The notes below the pieces were generated by a model. That model saw only the letters and a program-made list of their open reading frames with translations, made no database searches and had not been told where the DNA came from. From Hydrogenophaga sp. (GTDB lineage Bacteria > Pseudomonadota > Gammaproteobacteria > Burkholderiales > Burkholderiaceae_C): a DNA stretch of 64,000 nucleotides. Both the position numbers and the translations under genes were made by a program. Where the stretch lies: contig NZ_WVZN01000011.1 of assembly GCF_011772445.1 (NCBI RefSeq), positions 65,703-129,702 of the forward strand, written 5' to 3'. This document shows positions 18,952 through 26,856 of the stretch, piece by piece (the stretch's first letter is position 1; each line of letters starts with the position of its first letter).

Positions 18952-19724
18952 CTTCGCAAGCAGAACTTCTTCGGCAAAGCCTGTGCGCCACCTTTTGCAA
19001 GGACATGGCGGTGGTCGAGCGCGCCGATTCGATCGCTGTGTCACTCCCTATCGTCGGACGAGATGGGGATTGCGTGACAGCCTACGTGACCGCCGCGACG
19101 GCGGGGTGGCGAATTTCCGACAAGGGCGCCACCTTGATGCGCCTGAGCTACGAGAACGATCTGGGCCGCCTGCTAGCAGGGGCACGAGAAAGGTTGTTCA
19201 CGACCATCCTCCAAGAGTCCGGGCTGCAGGAAGACGATGGCGAGATCTTCATCGAGGTGCCCTCGGACGGCCTGTCCATGGGGCTGTTCGCGCTCGGCCA
19301 GGGTGTCACACGCATTGAGGGGCTGGACCTCTGGACTCGCAGCCGCATCGAAAGCTCTTTCTCGGACGACCTCAAGTCCATCCTCGTTGAAGCAGTTGGC
19401 AAAGACAAAGTCGTGGAAGGCTATCAAGTACCCGGCTTGGCCAACGCAGAGGACTATCCGATCGACTTCTACGTTCGCACGCCCCAAGCACCTCTGTATG
19501 TGTTCGGAGTGAGCAGCAAAGACAAGGCACGGCTGGCGACCATCATCCTGCAACACCTTGCGTCGCATCAGCACCGCTTCGATTCGATGATCGTCTATGC
19601 CGATGTGGACGACATACCCAAAGCCGATGCGAAGCGCTTGATGATCGCGGCGAACGACGCGGTGCCCAGCATCAACGAGCGGCAAGGCATCATCGCCAAG
19701 ATTGCCCATCGGATGGCTGCCTGA
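18948..19724 (+). CDS. Uncharacterised DUF1828/DUF1829-like protein (second gene of cassette)
   Basis: A 258-residue protein starting with GTG inside the stop of the preceding gene. The N-terminal half matches the DUF1828 pattern (VSLPIVGRDGDCVTAYVT, then WRISDKGATLMRLSYEND, a beta-rich module). The C-terminal half matches DUF1829 (YPIDFYVRTPQAPLYVFGV, LATIILQHLASHQHRF, MIVYADVDDIPKADAKRL). The acidic and lysine pattern in the C-terminal half (DFYV ... GVSSKDKARL) is reminiscent of nuclease folds, but I see no definite catalytic set. Lower GC than the flanks. Cargo of this type is often accessory; a defence or toxin-like role is speculation. Confidence 0.65.
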   Translation: MTSQAELLRQSLCATFCKDMAVVERADSIAVSLPIVGRDGDCVTAYVTAATAGWRISDKGATLMRLSYENDLGRLLAGARERLFTTILQESGLQEDDGEIFIEVPSDGLSMGLFALGQGVTRIEGLDLWTRSRIESSFSDDLKSILVEAVGKDKVVEGYQVPGLANAEDYPIDFYVRTPQAPLYVFGVSSKDKARLATIILQHLASHQHRFDSMIVYADVDDIPKADAKRLMIAANDAVPSINERQGIIAKIAHRMAA

Positions 19725-19811
19725 AGGCTAGAGAGCAAGGCCATCCGGAACGCCTTCCGGAGCGGATGGAACCTGAGTGGCTGTTCCAGTCCCCGTTTAC
19801 CGACGTGAATG

Positions 19812-19836
19812 CCCCAGGACCCCTGGGCGTTTTTTC
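19812..19836 (+). terminator. Intrinsic terminator after the DUF6978/DUF1828 cassette
   Basis: Stem CCCAGG (19813-19818) and CCTGGG (19822-19827) with loop ACC is followed by CG and six T residues. It lies about 90 bases after the second cassette gene and marks the right end of the rightward transcript. Confidence 0.7.
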
Positions 19837-19896
19837 AAACGAGAAAGTCACCCGGATCGTTGACGTGTTGGCCGAGATCCGGCGCCGCGCCGCCGC

Positions 19897-20715
19897 CTAG
19901 AGCGCTTGCCCAGGTCGCGTCCACGACACGCACCCCCCCGCCAGCGCCCCCTGCCCGACGAACAGTGCCCCCCGTCGGTGCAGCGCCCAGCGCGCCGCCG
20001 GTTCTTCCAGCACGACGCCCCACACACCGCCCGAGCCGTCGACCCAGACGATGCGCGCCTGCACCGCGGCGAGCGCCTTGTGCGCCTGGCCGGGGCTCAC
20101 GCCGGGCGCGAACAGCACCACCGTCTGATCGAGGCCTTGCGGCGCACGCGCCGCGAGCGGGCCGGCAAACACCGCGGCCAGAGCCAGTGACACCGCGGCA
20201 CCACGCCCGCCGCCACCATCGGATGGAGGCCCGCGGCGGCGCAAGGCCCAGGCGCCCATCAGCAGCGGCACCAGACCGAAGACCACGACCCAGCCCAGGT
20301 CCCACAGCAGGGGCTGACTGGCGTCCATGCGGATGCGGTGTATGCCCAGCAACCAGTGCGAGAGCACGGCATCGAGCGCGTGCCAGGTGCCGAAGCCGAT
20401 GAGCGCCATGCCCCACAGCAGAGGCCCCGCGCCGGCCTGCCCCAAGGCCGCGCGCCGGCGCCAGAGACCCCAGAGGGCGATCAAGGCCAGCAGGTACATG
20501 AGCGCGTGGAACAGGCCGTCGGCCAGCAACTGCTGGCGCAGATCCTGCGCGACCTGCACGGCGGAGAGCAGGTGGTGCCACTGCAGGACCTGGTGCAGCA
20601 GGACGCCATCGAAGAAGCCGCCCAGGGATACCCCGAGCAGAAAACCGGGCACCTTCAACGGCCTGAGAGCGGCCGCCGCCAGGGGCGCTTCGTCGAATCG
20701 GTGGCTCGTGTCCAT
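19897..20715 (-). CDS. DUF2243-family membrane protein with C-terminal extension
   Basis: A 272-residue inner-membrane protein. Residues about 15-165 are a DUF2243 domain of four helices carrying FLLGVSLGGFFDGVLLHQVL, then QWHHLLS, and FGTWHALDAVLSHWLLGIHRI. These conserved Asp and His residues suggest metal or haem binding, unproven. After a Gly-rich linker, residues about 180-272 form a signal/anchor helix and a small domain (LFAPGVSPGQAHKALAAVQA, VWVDGSGGVWGVVLEE) that plain DUF2243 proteins lack. The ATG at 20715 was chosen for its AAGGGGA ribosome site. Divergent from the aldehyde oxidoreductase operon across 95 bases. Confidence 0.8.
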   Translation of the reverse strand: MDTSHRFDEAPLAAAALRPLKVPGFLLGVSLGGFFDGVLLHQVLQWHHLLSAVQVAQDLRQQLLADGLFHALMYLLALIALWGLWRRRAALGQAGAGPLLWGMALIGFGTWHALDAVLSHWLLGIHRIRMDASQPLLWDLGWVVVFGLVPLLMGAWALRRRGPPSDGGGGRGAAVSLALAAVFAGPLAARAPQGLDQTVVLFAPGVSPGQAHKALAAVQARIVWVDGSGGVWGVVLEEPAARWALHRRGALFVGQGALAGGCVSWTRPGQAL

Positions 20716-20810
20716 GCGGTCCCCTTGCGCGCGAATCGGGCGGCCCCGAGGCAAGCCACATGCCCGCCGCCGCACACCGGTCCAGGGCACACGGTTTGCC
20801 GGGGCGGGCG

Positions 20811-21356
20811 ATGAATGCCGCGCCTTACGCCCCCTCCCCCCACCGGCTGACGCTTCGCATCAACGGCGAGGCGCACACCGTCGCCGTGGAAGCCTGGGTC
20901 TCGCTGCTCGACCTGCTGCGCGACCGCCTGGATCTGACCGGCACGAAGAAGGGCTGCGACCAAGGGCAGTGCGGTGCCTGCACGGTGCTGGTGGGTGGAC
21001 GGCGCATCCTGTCCTGCCTTCAACTCGCGGTGATGCATGAGGGGTCGGACATCACCACGGTCGAAGGCCTGGCGCGCGGCGACGTCCTGCACCCCATCCA
21101 GCTCGCCTTCCTGGAACACGACGCGCTGCAATGCGGCTACTGCACGCCTGGCCAGCTGTGCTCGGCGATCGGCCTGGTGAACGAAGGCCAGGCGCGCAGC
21201 CTCGACCAGGTGCGCGAGCTCATGAGCGGCAACATTTGCCGCTGCGGCGCCTACGCGCAGATCGCGCGCGCGGTGGCGGACGTGGCGCTGGGCCCGCCAC
21301 CGCACGAGAGCGAACGGACCCAGCAAGCCATCGTCACCGGCACGGTGCCCGCATGA
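20811..21356 (+). CDS. Aldehyde/xanthine oxidoreductase 2Fe-2S subunit (PaoA-like)
   Basis: A 181-residue electron-transfer subunit. It binds two 2Fe-2S clusters: the plant-type cluster through Cys49, Cys54, Cys57 and Cys69, and the second through Cys108, Cys111, Cys143 and Cys145 (CGYCTPGQ and NICRCGAY). Unlike E. coli PaoA it has no twin-arginine signal peptide: the chain begins MNAAPYAPSPHRLTL, so the complex is probably cytoplasmic. It is the first gene of a three-gene operon and its stop overlaps the FAD subunit start (ATGA). Confidence 0.9.
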   Translation: MNAAPYAPSPHRLTLRINGEAHTVAVEAWVSLLDLLRDRLDLTGTKKGCDQGQCGACTVLVGGRRILSCLQLAVMHEGSDITTVEGLARGDVLHPIQLAFLEHDALQCGYCTPGQLCSAIGLVNEGQARSLDQVRELMSGNICRCGAYAQIARAVADVALGPPPHESERTQQAIVTGTVPA

Positions 21357-22420
21357 ACCCCTTCGCCTACTCCAAGGCCGCCAACGCCCCCGCCGCGCTG
21401 GCCCAACTGGCGGCCGTGGCCGGTCGTGCCTCGGCAGCGGACGCAGACCCAGGCGCAGAGGCGAAGCTCCTCGCTGGCGGCACCAACCTGCTCGACCTGA
21501 TGAAGGTAAACCTGGTGCGCTGCCACCGGCTGGTGGACATCAACGGCCTGCCACTGGACGCCATCGAAGCCCTGCCCGATGGCGGCTTTCGGCTCGGCGC
21601 GCTGGCGCGCAACGCCGACACGGCCTACCACCCGGCGGTGCGCGAGGGCCTGCCGCTCCTGTCCAGCGCCATCCTGGCGGGCGCATCGCCTCAGATCCGC
21701 AACATGGCCACCAACGGCGGCAACCTCTTGCAGCGCACCCGCTGCCATTACTTCTACGACGCCCTCACGCCATGCAACAAGCGCGAGCCCGGCACCGGTT
21801 GTCCGGCGCGCGAGGGACTGGCGCGCCAGCACGCGATCCTCGGCAGCAGCGAACACTGCGTGGCGGTTCACCCTTCGGACATGTGCGTCGCGCTGGCGGC
21901 GCTGGGCGCCGTCGTGCGTGTGCGCTCGACCCGCGGCGCGCGCGACATCGCCTTCGCCGACTTCCATCGCCTGCCGGAGGACCGGCCGGAGCAGGACACC
22001 ACGCTCGCGCCGGACGAGCTGATCGAGCACATCGCCATCGCGCCGCTGCGGCAATACGCGGCGCACTCGGTGTACCTGAAGCTGCGCGAGCGCCAGTCGT
22101 ACGCGTTTGCGCTGGTGTCGGTGGCGGCCGCGCTGGACCTGGGGCCGGATGGCCGCATCCGCGGCGCGCGGCTGGCCCTGGGCGGCGTGGCGCACAAGCC
22201 CTGGCGCGACATCGGCGCCGAGGCGCTGCTGCAGGGGCAGCCACCACAGACCGCCGTGTTCGAGCGCGCGGCCGAGGCCGTGTTGCAAGGCGCGGTGCCG
22301 CGGGGCCGGGGCGTGGGCAGCAACGCCTTCAAGATCCCCATGGCACGGCGCGCCATCGTGCGGGCCTTGCAGACGGCCGCGCGTGGCACGGTGCCCAACA
22401 CCGGAAGGAACCTGGCGTGA
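21353..22420 (+). CDS. Aldehyde oxidoreductase FAD-binding subunit (PaoB-like)
   Basis: A 355-residue flavoprotein subunit of the CO dehydrogenase medium-chain family. FAD motifs are KLLAGGTNLLDLMK and IRNMATNGGNLLQRTRC. A cysteine-rich insertion, CHYFYDALTPCNKREPGTGC, matches the PaoB/YagS loop that holds an extra 4Fe-4S cluster, separating it from ordinary xanthine dehydrogenases. It passes electrons from the molybdenum subunit via the Fe-S subunit to an unknown acceptor. Overlaps both neighbours (ATGA, GTGA). Confidence 0.9.
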   Translation: MNPFAYSKAANAPAALAQLAAVAGRASAADADPGAEAKLLAGGTNLLDLMKVNLVRCHRLVDINGLPLDAIEALPDGGFRLGALARNADTAYHPAVREGLPLLSSAILAGASPQIRNMATNGGNLLQRTRCHYFYDALTPCNKREPGTGCPAREGLARQHAILGSSEHCVAVHPSDMCVALAALGAVVRVRSTRGARDIAFADFHRLPEDRPEQDTTLAPDELIEHIAIAPLRQYAAHSVYLKLRERQSYAFALVSVAAALDLGPDGRIRGARLALGGVAHKPWRDIGAEALLQGQPPQTAVFERAAEAVLQGAVPRGRGVGSNAFKIPMARRAIVRALQTAARGTVPNTGRNLA

Positions 22421-24765
22421 AGGCCCGCCTGGACAACCCGCTTCCCCGGGCCGAGCCAGGCACCGGCCCGGTGGCCATGGGCGAGCCGGTGGCGCGCGTC
22501 GACGCCCGCGCCAAGTTGACGGGCAGCGCGCGCTATGCCGCCGAACACCCCACGCCCGGCCTTGTGTACGGCGTGGTGGTCGACAGCGCCATCGCCAGGG
22601 GCCGCATCACCGCCCTCCATGTGGAAGACGCCCTCGCGGTGCCCGGCGTGCTGGAGATCCTCTCGCACCGGAACCGGCCCCGCATGCGCAAGCTCGGCCT
22701 CTTCTACAAGGACATGACGGCCCCCGCCGGCTCGCCGTTCAAGCCCTTCCACGACGAGCGCATCCTCTACAGCGGGCAGCCGATCGCGCTCGTGCTGGCC
22801 GAGAGTTTCGAGGCCGCGCGCTACGCCGCCTCGCTGGTGCGCGTGGACATTGACGCGCAGCCGCACGAAACCCACTTGCTGTCCCACCTGAAGCGCGCGC
22901 ACGAACCCAGCCGCCTCAAGGCGGGCTTCTCCCCGCCCCCGAAGGAGAAGGGCGAGGCGCAGGCGGCCTTCGATGCGGCGCCGGTGCGGATCGACAGCGA
23001 GTTCCACGCGGGCGTGGAGCACCACAACCCGATGGAAATGCACGCCACCACCGTGCTGCGCGGCGAGGACGGCCACCTGACGATCCACGACAAGACGCAG
23101 GGCTCGCAGAACTGCCGCTGGCTCGTGTCGCGCGTGTTCGGTCTGCCGCGCCACCGGGTGACGGTGAAGAACGCCTTCGTCGGCGGCGCCTTCGGTTCGG
23201 GGCTGCGCCCGCAATACAACCTGGTGCTGGCCGTGATGGCGGCGCTGCGCCTGGAGCGTTCGGTGCGCGTGGTGCTGACGCGCCCGCAGATGTTCAGCTT
23301 CGGGCACCGGCCCGAGACCTGGCAGCGGGTGCGGCTCGCCGCGGACATGGATGGCCGATTGCGCTCGGTGCTGCACGAGGCCGTGGCGGAGACGTCCCGC
23401 CTGGAGGACTACGCGGAGGTGGTGGTCAACTGGTCGGGCCAGCTCTACGCCTGCGACAACGTGAAGCTGGACTACCGGCTGGTCGCCCTGGACCACCCCA
23501 GCCCCTGCGACATGCGCGCCCCCGGCGCGGCACATGGCATGCACGCGCTGGAGGTGGCCATGGACGAACTGGCCCATGCGCTGGCCATGGACCCCCTGGC
23601 CTTGAGGCTGAAGAACTTCGCCGAGCGCGACGGCGCCACCGGCCTGCCCTACTCCACCAAGGCGCTCAAGGCCTGCTACGAGCAGGGCGCGGCGCGCTTC
23701 GGCTGGCGCGACCGGCCCCAGGCGCCGCGGTCCATGAAGCAGGGCGACGAACTGATCGGCTGGGGCATGGCCACCGGCCAGTGGGACGCCATGCAGATGT
23801 TCGCCCGGGCACACGCCGAGCTGCGCGCCGACGGCAGCCTCATCGTGAGCAGCGCGGCCAGCGACATCGGCACCGGGACGTACACCGTGATGGCGCAGAT
23901 CGCCGCCGCGACCATGGGCCTGCCGATGGAGCGGGTGCTTTTTCGCCTGGGCGATTCCACCCTGCCGGTGGCGCCCGTGGAAGGCGGCTCCTCGCACGTG
24001 GCGACCGTGGGGTCCGCCGTGCAAGGCGTGTGCGAAAAGCTGCAGAAGACGCTGCTGCGTTTTGCACATGCCCTGCCCGACTCGCCCTTCGCCAAGGCCC
24101 GCTTCAAGGACCTGAGGTTTCGCGGTGGCGCCATGGAGTGGGTGGACGCGGACACGGGCGCGGTGCGGGCTTCGGTGCCGCTGGCCACGCTGCTGGCCGC
24201 TGCCGAGGTGGAGCGCGTGGAGGAGCGGTACCTGATGCTGCCGAACCTGTTGCGGCAGAAGCGCTACACGCGCGCCACGCACTCGGCCGTGTTCTGCGAG
24301 GTGCGGGTGGACGAAGCCTTGGGCATCGCCCGGGTCACACGCGTGGTGAGCGCCGTGGCGGCGGGCCGCATCATGAACACACGGCTGGCCAGCAGCCAGG
24401 TGATGGGCGGCGTGGTCTGGGGCATCAGCCAGGCACTGCACGAAGAGACCCACACGGACCACCACCTGGGCCGCTTCATGAACCGCAGCCTGTCCGAATA
24501 CCACGTCGCCGCCAACGCGGACATCCACGACATCGACGTCCTCTTCGTGGAGGAAGACGACCGGATCGTGAGCCCGCGCCTGGGCGCCAAGGGCGTGGGC
24601 GAGATCGGCATCGTGAGCGTCGCCGCCGCGGTGAGCAACGCCATCTTCCATGCCACGGGGCGGCGCCTGCGCTCCACGCCGATGACGCCCGACAAGATCA
24701 TGGCGCCCGGCCCGGACTGGGCGGCGGGCGACAGCGCGGTGGGCATTCCCCTGGTTCCGCGCTGA
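22417..24765 (+). CDS. Aldehyde oxidoreductase molybdenum-binding subunit (PaoC-like)
   Basis: A 782-residue molybdopterin subunit of the xanthine oxidase family. It starts with GTG overlapping the FAD gene stop, with AAGGAA upstream. Residues about 25-140 form the small aldehyde oxidase domain (ARAKLTGSARYAAEH). The remainder binds the cofactor (GGAFGSGLRPQYN, MRAPGAAHGMHALE, GTGTYTVMAQ) and carries the catalytic glutamate in GAKGVGEIGIVSV. Likely oxidises aldehydes to acids; substrate specificity cannot be read from sequence. No chaperone gene such as paoD follows. Confidence 0.9.
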   Translation: MKARLDNPLPRAEPGTGPVAMGEPVARVDARAKLTGSARYAAEHPTPGLVYGVVVDSAIARGRITALHVEDALAVPGVLEILSHRNRPRMRKLGLFYKDMTAPAGSPFKPFHDERILYSGQPIALVLAESFEAARYAASLVRVDIDAQPHETHLLSHLKRAHEPSRLKAGFSPPPKEKGEAQAAFDAAPVRIDSEFHAGVEHHNPMEMHATTVLRGEDGHLTIHDKTQGSQNCRWLVSRVFGLPRHRVTVKNAFVGGAFGSGLRPQYNLVLAVMAALRLERSVRVVLTRPQMFSFGHRPETWQRVRLAADMDGRLRSVLHEAVAETSRLEDYAEVVVNWSGQLYACDNVKLDYRLVALDHPSPCDMRAPGAAHGMHALEVAMDELAHALAMDPLALRLKNFAERDGATGLPYSTKALKACYEQGAARFGWRDRPQAPRSMKQGDELIGWGMATGQWDAMQMFARAHAELRADGSLIVSSAASDIGTGTYTVMAQIAAATMGLPMERVLFRLGDSTLPVAPVEGGSSHVATVGSAVQGVCEKLQKTLLRFAHALPDSPFAKARFKDLRFRGGAMEWVDADTGAVRASVPLATLLAAAEVERVEERYLMLPNLLRQKRYTRATHSAVFCEVRVDEALGIARVTRVVSAVAAGRIMNTRLASSQVMGGVVWGISQALHEETHTDHHLGRFMNRSLSEYHVAANADIHDIDVLFVEEDDRIVSPRLGAKGVGEIGIVSVAAAVSNAIFHATGRRLRSTPMTPDKIMAPGPDWAAGDSAVGIPLVPR

Positions 24766-24776
24766 GGCGCGGGGGC

Positions 24777-24805
24777 GGGGGGCAGGCCGATCGGCGCAGC
24801 CCCCC
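24777..24805. terminator. Hairpin between convergent paoC-like and ferritin-like genes
   Basis: GGGGGGC (24777-24783) is complementary to GCCCCCC (24799-24805) across a 15-base loop that can itself fold. It lies in the 46-base gap between convergent genes. There is no T-run on either strand, so intrinsic termination is uncertain. Confidence 0.35.
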
Positions 24806-24811
24806 AAGGCC

Positions 24812-25993
24812 TCAGGCGGCCACCTCGAGCTCGCCGGGATCGCGCATCAGTTCGGTACCGGAGGTCCAGGAGTAGGTGGTCGACACGGTGCGCGAGGGCG
24901 AACCGCCGGCGTTGACCGCGTCGCGGTAGGCCTGTGAGCTCGCACCCTCCGCTTCCGTGGCGACGTACCGGGTACCGTCCTTGCGCAGGCCGGTCTCCTG
25001 CTCCACCACCTGACGCACGAAGTCGCGCTGGCTCTCGAATCGGATGAAGGGGGGCAAGGCGCCGTCGCCCAGCACCTCGGCCGGGTCGCGCCGCTCGGTG
25101 TCCTTGAACAGTTTCAAGGCCAGCTGGAAGTGGCCCAGCTCGTAGTCGAGAAAGCGCTCCCAGATCGCGCGCACGCGCGGGTTGGTTTCCTGCGCAGCGC
25201 AGCCCGCGTAGTTCCAGACCTCGCAGGCTTCGCTGATGAGCAGCTTCTCCAGCGGCGATTCGGCGGGGTTGAGCATGGAGCCGTAGTGCGTGATGTGCTG
25301 CGATTCGACCGATGCGATCTCGGCGTAGAGCTGGCGCGCGAGCGGGTCGGCGAACACCGGACCGATGTTCATGTAGTAGTCGTGCGTCTGGTACTCGCCG
25401 CCGGTGAGGGTGAGCGCGTGCAACTTGGTGGCCAGCGCCGCACCGGCGCCATAGGGCTCCAGCAGATCGTGTTCGGGCGAACGGTGGTGAAACCAGGTCT
25501 CGCGCGCCGGCACGATGTCGGTGTAGCCCTGGGTGATGTTGTTGGCGTCCTTGCCTTCCAGTCGGTCCAGCAGCGCGCTGTAGCGGTACAGGTGGTCGAA
25601 GTCCTCGAGCAGCGCATAGCGGTACCCCTGGGCCAGGTAGGCGTCGGGCTCGAGCTGCGCCACGGAGGCGGTCACTTCGATGGCGGTCTGCTCGTACCCG
25701 ATGGTGGTTTCCAGCGGGGAGTGGTCGGCGCCCAGCAGCCAGTTGATGGTGGTGGCCTGGTGCTGCTCGACACGCATGAGCTGCGCCAGCAGGGGGCGGG
25801 CGTCGGCGTTCATGCGCAGCGCGACCTGTTTGGTGCGCAAGGAATCGAGCTCCAGCCCGTTCATCAGGATGATGCGAACGCGCGTGAAGGCGTCGTCGTC
25901 GAGCTTGCTGATCGGTCGGCCGACCATGTCTTTCCAGCTCATGCGCTGGCGGCCAAGGGCCATGCCCTTGTCTTTGAACAGGTTGATGCTCAT
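24812..25993 (-). CDS. Ferritin-like (diiron, four-helix) protein
   Basis: A 393-residue protein of no named family that I recognise. Repeated Glu-x-x-His signatures (RVEQHQATT, EDFDHLYRY, VESQHITHYG, DYELGHFQLAL) spaced along predicted helices indicate a ferritin-like diiron bundle in the central 300 residues. The N-terminus includes MSWKDMVGRPISKLDDDAF; the C-terminus is a low-complexity tail. No signal peptide. It is the last gene of the glycogen/trehalose operon, 22 bases after another ferritin-like gene. A role in oxidative or desiccation stress would fit trehalose synthesis but is inference. Confidence 0.65.
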   Translation of the reverse strand: MSINLFKDKGMALGRQRMSWKDMVGRPISKLDDDAFTRVRIILMNGLELDSLRTKQVALRMNADARPLLAQLMRVEQHQATTINWLLGADHSPLETTIGYEQTAIEVTASVAQLEPDAYLAQGYRYALLEDFDHLYRYSALLDRLEGKDANNITQGYTDIVPARETWFHHRSPEHDLLEPYGAGAALATKLHALTLTGGEYQTHDYYMNIGPVFADPLARQLYAEIASVESQHITHYGSMLNPAESPLEKLLISEACEVWNYAGCAAQETNPRVRAIWERFLDYELGHFQLALKLFKDTERRDPAEVLGDGALPPFIRFESQRDFVRQVVEQETGLRKDGTRYVATEAEGASSQAYRDAVNAGGSPSRTVSTTYSWTSGTELMRDPGELEVAA

Positions 25994-26015
25994 GCCGTTT
26001 CTCCGGTCAAAAGGT

Positions 26016-26822
26016 TCATACCAGCACCGAGGACTTTTCCGCGCTCAGCAGCGCGGTCAGCCATTGGCGCACGATCAGCACGTGCTGGGCTTCCTGCGCC
26101 AGCGCGCCGAGGAAGGCACCGGTGAGCTCGTCCTCACCCGCCTGCTCGGTCAACTGGATCAGCAGCTCCCAGCCGGCGTTGTCGCTGAGCTCTGCCGTGA
26201 GCAGCGCGTTCAGGGACTGGGCCAGGGTGGTGCGCGGGTCGGTGATCACCTGCACGATGCCGGCTGAGGCGGTGGCGGCCACATCCGCACAGGGGGTTTG
26301 CGCCGTGGGGTCGCCGCCCAGGCGCCGCATGGCCTGGCAGAGCAGGTGAAAGTGCTGCAGCTCCTCGTCGCGGATGCGCTGCAAGGTCTGCATCGGCAAT
26401 TCCTGCCGCAAGGTGTCGAGCGATGCGCCTTGCTCGCCCTGCGCGGCGATGGCCTCGGCCGCGGTGGGGAGTTCAGAGCCGGCTTCGACGGCGGCCTGGT
26501 ACTTGACGATGAGGGCGTCGTAGAGGCGCGTGCCCGCGCGCTCGAACGCGATGCGTTCGCCGATCTTGTCGAGCAGCAGCTCGGGACGCTCGCCCGTGAG
26601 CTTGCCCATCCCCGATTTGAGACTGCCCTTGAGCGAGGCGGGGGGCGGGACAGAGCCGATGGCTTCGGCCTCGGCGATGTAGAGCGCGTGGTCCTCGTCG
26701 CTGGCGGAGGTATCGATCGGCGTGGGCGGGCTGTAGCGCAGCACGGCGGCGGTCATGGCCTGCACGCCCTGGGGCGAGACGGCCTCGCCGGTGCGGTTGG
26801 AGCCTGTGGTGGTGGCTTGCAT
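26016..26822 (-). CDS. Ferritin-like domain protein
   Basis: A 268-residue protein. A 90-residue hydrophilic N-terminus precedes a canonical ferritin-like bundle. The metal ligands appear in FERAGTRLYDALI, RDEELQHFHLL, AELSDNAGWELL and AQEAQHVLIVRQWL, giving the E, ExxH, E, ExxH pattern of rubrerythrin/bacterioferritin-like diiron proteins. An AAGGA ribosome site precedes the ATG. It begins 34 bases after glgA and is followed by a second ferritin-like gene, so both seem to be transcribed with the glycogen genes. Biochemical activity is unknown. Confidence 0.75.
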   Translation of the reverse strand: MQATTTGSNRTGEAVSPQGVQAMTAAVLRYSPPTPIDTSASDEDHALYIAEAEAIGSVPPPASLKGSLKSGMGKLTGERPELLLDKIGERIAFERAGTRLYDALIVKYQAAVEAGSELPTAAEAIAAQGEQGASLDTLRQELPMQTLQRIRDEELQHFHLLCQAMRRLGGDPTAQTPCADVAATASAGIVQVITDPRTTLAQSLNALLTAELSDNAGWELLIQLTEQAGEDELTGAFLGALAQEAQHVLIVRQWLTALLSAEKSSVLV

Positions 26823-26856
26823 GGAAGGTCCTTTGCTTCGTGGGAGACAGAGCCGC

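Noticed and set aside
18268..19896. Integrative element inserted at tRNA-Ser
   Set aside because: No integrase and no duplicate of the tRNA 3' end were found downstream to the start of the DUF2243 gene; only a small lower-GC cassette is present.
21868..24807. A 979-codon minus-strand frame opposite the molybdenum subunit
   Set aside because: Shadow of paoC-like; no motifs, no ribosome site.
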